DNA from: a virus
Direction: 5' to 3' (one strand)
Virus record (IMG/VR): IMGVR_UViG_3300028025_001045
Location: 1-34,035 of that record
Length of the DNA stretch: 34,035 nt
Shown here: one piece after another, positions 29,794-34,035 of the stretch
Layout of the letters: every line of letters starts with the position of its first letter
How positions within the stretch are numbered: the first letter of the stretch is position 1
Position numbers and translations under genes: made by a program
The notes under the pieces: generated by a model
The model's database searches: none
What the model saw: only the letters and a program-made list of their open reading frames with translations
What the model was told of the DNA's origin: nothing

Positions 29794-30059
29794 TAGCAGT
29801 CCTCTGCGCCTTCGTAATCACTATAAGTCTTTAGAACCTCGTAGATTGCAGGGATTAAGTCACCATTTAAATCTTCCATGTTGATATAGTGTGCGTTTTC
29901 TTTGACTGTAGCCATGTTGCTATGCCTTGCCGACTCGTCATAATGAATAGCGACTTGGACTTGGATTTGGTCTTTAGTGCCAAAGAAGTTAGTAATTCTA
30001 GCGTAGGCTTGTGGGGCTGGTACGCCAAATTGGGTTTGAACTGCGAGCTTTAATGCCAT
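29793..30059 (-). CDS. Small conserved phage protein, 88 aa
   Basis: ATG at 30059 with AAGGAG upstream. The product is beta-rich (QVAIHYDESARHSNMATVKENAHYI, ending in DYEGAEDC). Related sequences are frequent next to fibre genes in phages and may be fibre or tail accessory proteins. No function known. Overlaps the next gene by one base. Confidence 0.6.
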   Translation of the reverse strand: MALKLAVQTQFGVPAPQAYARITNFFGTKDQIQVQVAIHYDESARHSNMATVKENAHYINMEDLNGDLIPAIYEVLKTYSDYEGAEDC

Positions 30060-30068
30060 GATTTCTCC

Positions 30069-32303
30069 TTAGTAAGTCATTTCGGTTGTGCGGATTTGGC
30101 AAACTGTACGAATAGTCGTACTAGCTTGTCCTGTAAAGGTAACTCGTAATCCACCATTGGTCGTATCTGCTGTTACTGCAATAGTCCATGTTGCCGCACC
30201 TACATCAGCGTACATGGATGTGACTGTAACCCCAACAAGGGTAGTAGATGCCGCATTAGCACCACGCTTAATCACACCTTCGATAGTCCAGCCTTTAGTG
30301 TTACCACCGCCAGTTACACCTGATACCACTTCACCTCTAAAGAAGTAAGCAGAGTTGTTAGGTAGTATTACTTGGTTTGTTCCGCTTGCCGCACCTCCAT
30401 CTGAAGTTAAAGCTGTGGCTGTTGCATCGGTAGTTTGTTTTGCAAGAACTAGTAAAGCGGCTTGACCGCCACCAATAGTGCTTAATGTGGTAAATGCAGA
30501 AGCAGGAAAAACTGCGTTTCCGATAATTCCTCTAGTTGTTCCATAAGAACCACCAACAATAATTGAGTAATTGGCACTAGCGGTATTTTGTAAGCCTCCA
30601 CAAACAGAACTGTAAGTGCTTGAAGCTAAATTAGCGTTTCCTCCAACAATTGCAGATAAAGCCCCAGTTGCTTGATTACCCGATATTGATGTTGCTCCAG
30701 AATTTAATCCACCCCCACCAACAAAAGAGCCTATTCCTGTAGCTTGGTTTTTAATTCCACCACCAACAAAACTCCAATCCCCACTAGCCACATTCCTATT
30801 AGCCGCAGTACCAGCATCACCACCACCACCGATAAATGAATAACTACCTGTAGCTTGGTTATTACCACCGCCTACTACTACTCCATGAGGAGTAAAGAAA
30901 GATAGAGTGCTTGTAGATGAACCTGATGCGTTTTTACTTAAAGTTAAAGATGTTCCGCTAATGGCGGCTACATAGGTATCACTAGCAATAGAAGTGCCTG
31001 TGATGTATTGACCGACTTTAATGTTTGCGTTAGAACCTGACAATGTAACCGCAGTAGTTGCGTTCATTGTTCCGCTTTGCGTGGTTACCGCAGAAGACGA
31101 AGTTCCACTATTAGTAAAACCACCGCCAATAAAATTAAAATAGCCATTTGCAGTATTTATATTACCACCAACAATTGATGAATAAGTACCACCAGCAGAA
31201 TTTTGATTTCCACCTAAAACTGAAGAACCAGTGGCGGAAGTTGCATTACTTAATCCACCACTAATTATAGAATAAGCACCACTAGCAGTATTACCATAAC
31301 CGCCAGCTAAAGTAGAATATGCGCCACTTGCCACATTTGAAGCGGCTGCTCTTGAAGTAGACCAATCTACTGCATAACTACCCCTAGCATTACCACCTGC
31401 TGTAGTAGATGTAGTAGCTTGTGCTTGTAATGCGCCTGTTCCTGCTGGTTGTAAATACAATGCACCAGTAGACAGTAAACCTATTTCAGATACTCCACTA
31501 AAGGATAGGGTAGGAGTTCCGTAAACTGCTGTAGTGGTTGTGGGGATGTAGGTGTTTTCTACAGAACCAACTTCTAATTGTGGATTGGATAATGTAACAT
31601 CGCCTGTGGCTGAACCATTTACACCTACACCAAATCGTACAGTTGATGATGCACTTACTGCTGTAACAGGAAGCACTATTTGAATATTTGTGTTGCTTAA
31701 AAGAACTGTAGAACTAGGAACTGAAACGCCATCCACATAATACAGAGGAGTTGCTGTTGTGTTTAAGACGCTAAAAATATTAGCAAGAGTTATGCTCCCA
31801 CTTGTTACTGTTTCAACATTAAAACTAACGCTGTATGTAATACCAACAACAAAATTAGACGCTAATGCCTGTTGAATAAAAGGTCTAGCGGCTGTTGCGG
31901 CAAACCTAATAGAGTTACCACTTCCTGATAACGCTGATGCGTAAGTAACTGTGCCACCAGTTGAGCCAAAAGACCAAGATGTTGGGGCAACTGCACCGCT
32001 TCCTACTGTGCCGCTAGTGCCACCAGCCCATCCGCTTTGCAACAGTAAATTCTGCCCAGTACCATTTAACCTAGCTGTCTGTCCTGTAATCGTAGTAGCG
32101 TTTACAGAGGATGCAGAGGTAACACCTATAGTAGTGCCATTGATTGTGCCGCCTGTGATGGCTACTGCGTTGGCGTTTTGCTCTGCCATTGTGCCAAGAC
32201 CAACTAGAGTATGGTCAGCATTCCAATCACTAGGTCTAACTAAACTTGTGTCATCTGTGTCAGGGATTGTGCTGACTTTAGTGTGTTTGACTGTTATTGG
32301 CAT
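30069..32303 (-). CDS. Tail fibre with YadA head-type repeats
   Basis: 744 residues. N-terminus (MPITVKHTKVSTIPDTDDTSLVRPSDWNADHT) is an attachment signature of phage fibres. The centre carries repeated motifs of the kind ASGAYSTLAGGYGNTASGAYS and GNQNSAGGTYSSIVGGNINTA, as in the YadA head beta-roll. The C-terminal end is beta-rich with an RTTEMTY end. It probably forms a trimeric receptor-binding fibre. It overlaps the portal gene's stop by one base. Confidence 0.8.
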   Translation of the reverse strand: MPITVKHTKVSTIPDTDDTSLVRPSDWNADHTLVGLGTMAEQNANAVAITGGTINGTTIGVTSASSVNATTITGQTARLNGTGQNLLLQSGWAGGTSGTVGSGAVAPTSWSFGSTGGTVTYASALSGSGNSIRFAATAARPFIQQALASNFVVGITYSVSFNVETVTSGSITLANIFSVLNTTATPLYYVDGVSVPSSTVLLSNTNIQIVLPVTAVSASSTVRFGVGVNGSATGDVTLSNPQLEVGSVENTYIPTTTTAVYGTPTLSFSGVSEIGLLSTGALYLQPAGTGALQAQATTSTTAGGNARGSYAVDWSTSRAAASNVASGAYSTLAGGYGNTASGAYSIISGGLSNATSATGSSVLGGNQNSAGGTYSSIVGGNINTANGYFNFIGGGFTNSGTSSSAVTTQSGTMNATTAVTLSGSNANIKVGQYITGTSIASDTYVAAISGTSLTLSKNASGSSTSTLSFFTPHGVVVGGGNNQATGSYSFIGGGGDAGTAANRNVASGDWSFVGGGIKNQATGIGSFVGGGGLNSGATSISGNQATGALSAIVGGNANLASSTYSSVCGGLQNTASANYSIIVGGSYGTTRGIIGNAVFPASAFTTLSTIGGGQAALLVLAKQTTDATATALTSDGGAASGTNQVILPNNSAYFFRGEVVSGVTGGGNTKGWTIEGVIKRGANAASTTLVGVTVTSMYADVGAATWTIAVTADTTNGGLRVTFTGQASTTIRTVCQIRTTEMTY

Positions 32304-34035
32304 TATTGGACACCTATGATTTTGCCTGCTTCATCCCTTACTACTTGTTTAGGTTGATTTAGTCTGTCAATTAAAACACCAAGAGTAGCAGTCATTTCTT
32401 GATTACCTTGAGCAATAGCGTTGGCTATCGGGGCTAATGGGTGTTCAAGGTTCTGAATCATGTTCTCATCATTGTCGTATTGCTCGGCTATTCCTTCACC
32501 GCTATCCACACCTGCGGAGATACGAGCCGTTTCAATCTTAGCCCCGTTATTAATATAAGCAAGCAAGAGTTGGGTATTACGCTCAGTCATCATCTTCATC
32601 TGAGCTAACTTCATCTCCATCTCTCGGTCTTGAGTATTACGCTGTTCTTCAAGTTGGAACTTAAGTTGATTCTCTTGTGCCTGATATTCCTGTTTAGCCT
32701 TTTCAAATTCAATTTGAGCAGCCATCTTTTGCTGTTCCAGTTGTACTGACATCTGCATTTCTTGCATCTTAGCCTGAGTCTGAGCCTGAATCTTTTGCAT
32801 TTCAAGTGGGGGTGGCTTAGGTTGGCCTTCCATCGCTTTAGCTTTATTTCTAAATTGGTCGGCAGTTTCATCAATAAGCCCTTCCATACCTTTGCCAGCC
32901 TTAAACGCAGTAACCCCAAACTTGAGCATCTCCATGAGTAATGGGGTTAGTTCAGGGGCTTGGGTGGCTACTGGCAATGCTTGGTTCATAAACTGGGATA
33001 AAGCACCTAAGAACTCGATTCTGTCGGCTTTCTCTTGTTGCTCATCTTGGTAAATCATTGAGTCGCTAGTAACTTCAATACGGAAGTTCTTAGCGGGTTC
33101 GTCTTTTAAAAGCTGTAAGGCTTGTGGTACTAACTGTTGGTCTTGTGGGCTTAGTTGCATTGCACCACTAATCTTGACAATCGTATCGTCAGTAAAGTGC
33201 TTGCAGATAATCTGAGCCTTGATACTTAGAAGCTCGGTAGCAAAGTCAACGACTGCGTGTTGCATATTCTTCAATCTGCCTGCTGCGTTATTTGACTTAA
33301 TAATCTGTGCCCCAAGCGTTTCATTGGGGTCTGTCTGTCCCCTTTGTATGTCGGCAATACCCATAATCTCGTAAATCTGACCTTTGACTTGCTCCATAGC
33401 CTGATAAGCCATCGTCAAGCCTTGAGCGATTGGGGTTATATCTACAAGGTCAATAGCCCCTTTCATGCCTTGTTTTTCAGCGAAAGCAGCCCAATTCTTA
33501 ACTGGTATCAGGGTGTTGTTCTCGCCCTCAGAGAATAGTCTTGCAAGGCTAGGTTCGGATGCATCATAGACACCCCGTACTTTTAAGGCGTTAATGAAGC
33601 CATCTATGCGGTCTGCAAGCGTGTCTAACTGCTTGGCTTGGTCTTGGTATAGTACAAAGTCAGGTACAGGCTCTAAGCTGTCTGTAGTCAATGTAGCGTA
33701 CATTGGTTTAGGGCAAGGGAAGAATCCCTCTAACTGTAGTGGGTCATCCTTTTCATCAAGAATCTCGCCCATCGATTTGCTAACCCAAAAGACTTTGCCT
33801 TGTTCTTTATCCCATATCTCATAGATACAGGCTTGGTAATGCTCGACAGTCATTTGTTTGGTAGCCCATTTATCACTATCAGGCTTGGTATCTAGCGGAA
33901 TCTTGCTACCAACTTCTTCACCAAAGCGGTCAATCAGAGCTTGTCGGCTCATATAGACTTTACGCCATACGGCTGTTACTTCTTCCCAAGTACGAGCAAC
34001 AGTATGACCAAAATCACGCCAATGGACATAATCAA
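32303..34035 (-). CDS. Portal protein (5' end cut by window edge)
   Basis: The frame is open to the right edge; at least 577 residues are present. Part of it contains DYVHWRDFGHTVARTWEEVTA, RQALIDRFGEEVG, FFPCPKPMYATLTTDSLEPVPDF and MAYQAMEQVKGQIYEIMGIADIQRGQTDPNETLGAQ, the usual core of podophage-type portals. The C-terminal third is a long Gln/Met-rich helix. It forms the dodecameric ring through which DNA enters. Its real start lies outside the window. Confidence 0.92.
   Translation of the reverse strand, partial: DYVHWRDFGHTVARTWEEVTAVWRKVYMSRQALIDRFGEEVGSKIPLDTKPDSDKWATKQMTVEHYQACIYEIWDKEQGKVFWVSKSMGEILDEKDDPLQLEGFFPCPKPMYATLTTDSLEPVPDFVLYQDQAKQLDTLADRIDGFINALKVRGVYDASEPSLARLFSEGENNTLIPVKNWAAFAEKQGMKGAIDLVDITPIAQGLTMAYQAMEQVKGQIYEIMGIADIQRGQTDPNETLGAQIIKSNNAAGRLKNMQHAVVDFATELLSIKAQIICKHFTDDTIVKISGAMQLSPQDQQLVPQALQLLKDEPAKNFRIEVTSDSMIYQDEQQEKADRIEFLGALSQFMNQALPVATQAPELTPLLMEMLKFGVTAFKAGKGMEGLIDETADQFRNKAKAMEGQPKPPPLEMQKIQAQTQAKMQEMQMSVQLEQQKMAAQIEFEKAKQEYQAQENQLKFQLEEQRNTQDREMEMKLAQMKMMTERNTQLLLAYINNGAKIETARISAGVDSGEGIAEQYDNDENMIQNLEHPLAPIANAIAQGNQEMTATLGVLIDRLNQPKQVVRDEAGKIIGVQ

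Noticed and set aside
30500-31350. Repeats in the fibre gene as a possible CRISPR or DNA repeat array
   Set aside because: They are degenerate coding repeats of YadA-type beta-roll units, not identical spaced DNA repeats.
31951-32319. Plus-strand frame, 122 aa, Pro/Val-rich
   Set aside because: Antisense to the fibre gene with a composition expected from complemented Gly/Thr codons.
32611-32919. Minus-strand frame, 102 aa, Arg/Leu/Lys-rich
   Set aside because: Out-of-frame shadow of the Gln/Met-rich helix of the portal protein.

Overview
The window is part of a tailed double-stranded DNA phage genome (class Caudoviricetes). The internal virion-type proteins, the compact head-tail connector genes and the lack of a tape measure or sheath suggest a podovirus-like virion, although no tail gene alone proves it. 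Both edges cut genes. The left edge cuts the large terminase (its 3' end is missing) and the right edge cuts the portal (its 5' end is missing). Terminase and portal are normally neighbours, so the window looks like a circularly permuted or chromosome-like map opened between them. The DNA is moderately AT-rich. The host cannot be named from the sequence; gene style resembles aquatic proteobacterial phages, which is a weak inference. No integrase, DNA polymerase, RNA polymerase, tRNA or CRISPR array was seen here.

Layout from left to right. Minus strand 1-3247: terminase large and small subunits, then a run of small conserved phage proteins, a Dps-like protein and a VRR-NUC nuclease. Plus strand 3305-4686: a two-gene cassette of a metallophosphoesterase and a SprT-like metalloprotease. 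Minus strand 4675-7234: a tightly overlapped replication/recombination block with a Ref/HNH-like nuclease, a PD-(D/E)XK-like protein, a minimal cytosine methyltransferase, a replisome-organizer-like protein and several small genes. Region 7235-7696 is non-coding, dense in hairpins, and includes a candidate small RNA. Minus strand 7697-8907: a PP-loop (PAPS reductase-like) enzyme, a small gene and a Cro/YdaS-like repressor. Plus strand 9015-10830: the early operon (SSB-like protein, RecB/Cas4-like exonuclease), followed by a second candidate structured RNA at about 10838-10987. Plus strand 11069-12131 holds small membrane or lipoprotein genes. Minus strand 12090-34035: the late block in transcription order portal, fibre, coiled-coil protein, glycosyltransferase, scaffold, capsid, decoration protein, connectors, tail, internal virion proteins, fibres and lysis genes.

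The control region is the most interesting part. The repressor at 8656-8907 is divergent from the early operon. An inverted repeat of the form TTAAG-N4-CTTAA, or one mismatch from it, lies at the repressor start, between the -35 and -10 boxes of the early promoter, at the same place in a near-identical second promoter at 11009, and perfectly at 7258. This suggests one regulator controlling several promoters. Many early genes use an unusual run of five or six G as ribosome binding site, while the late genes checked mostly use AGGA types. The candidate RNA at 10838-10987 carries two C-rich segments complementary to those G-runs, including an 11-base perfect match to the site of the SSB gene. It could therefore be a translational regulator of early genes. 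All functions come from reading motifs by eye; no database search was run.
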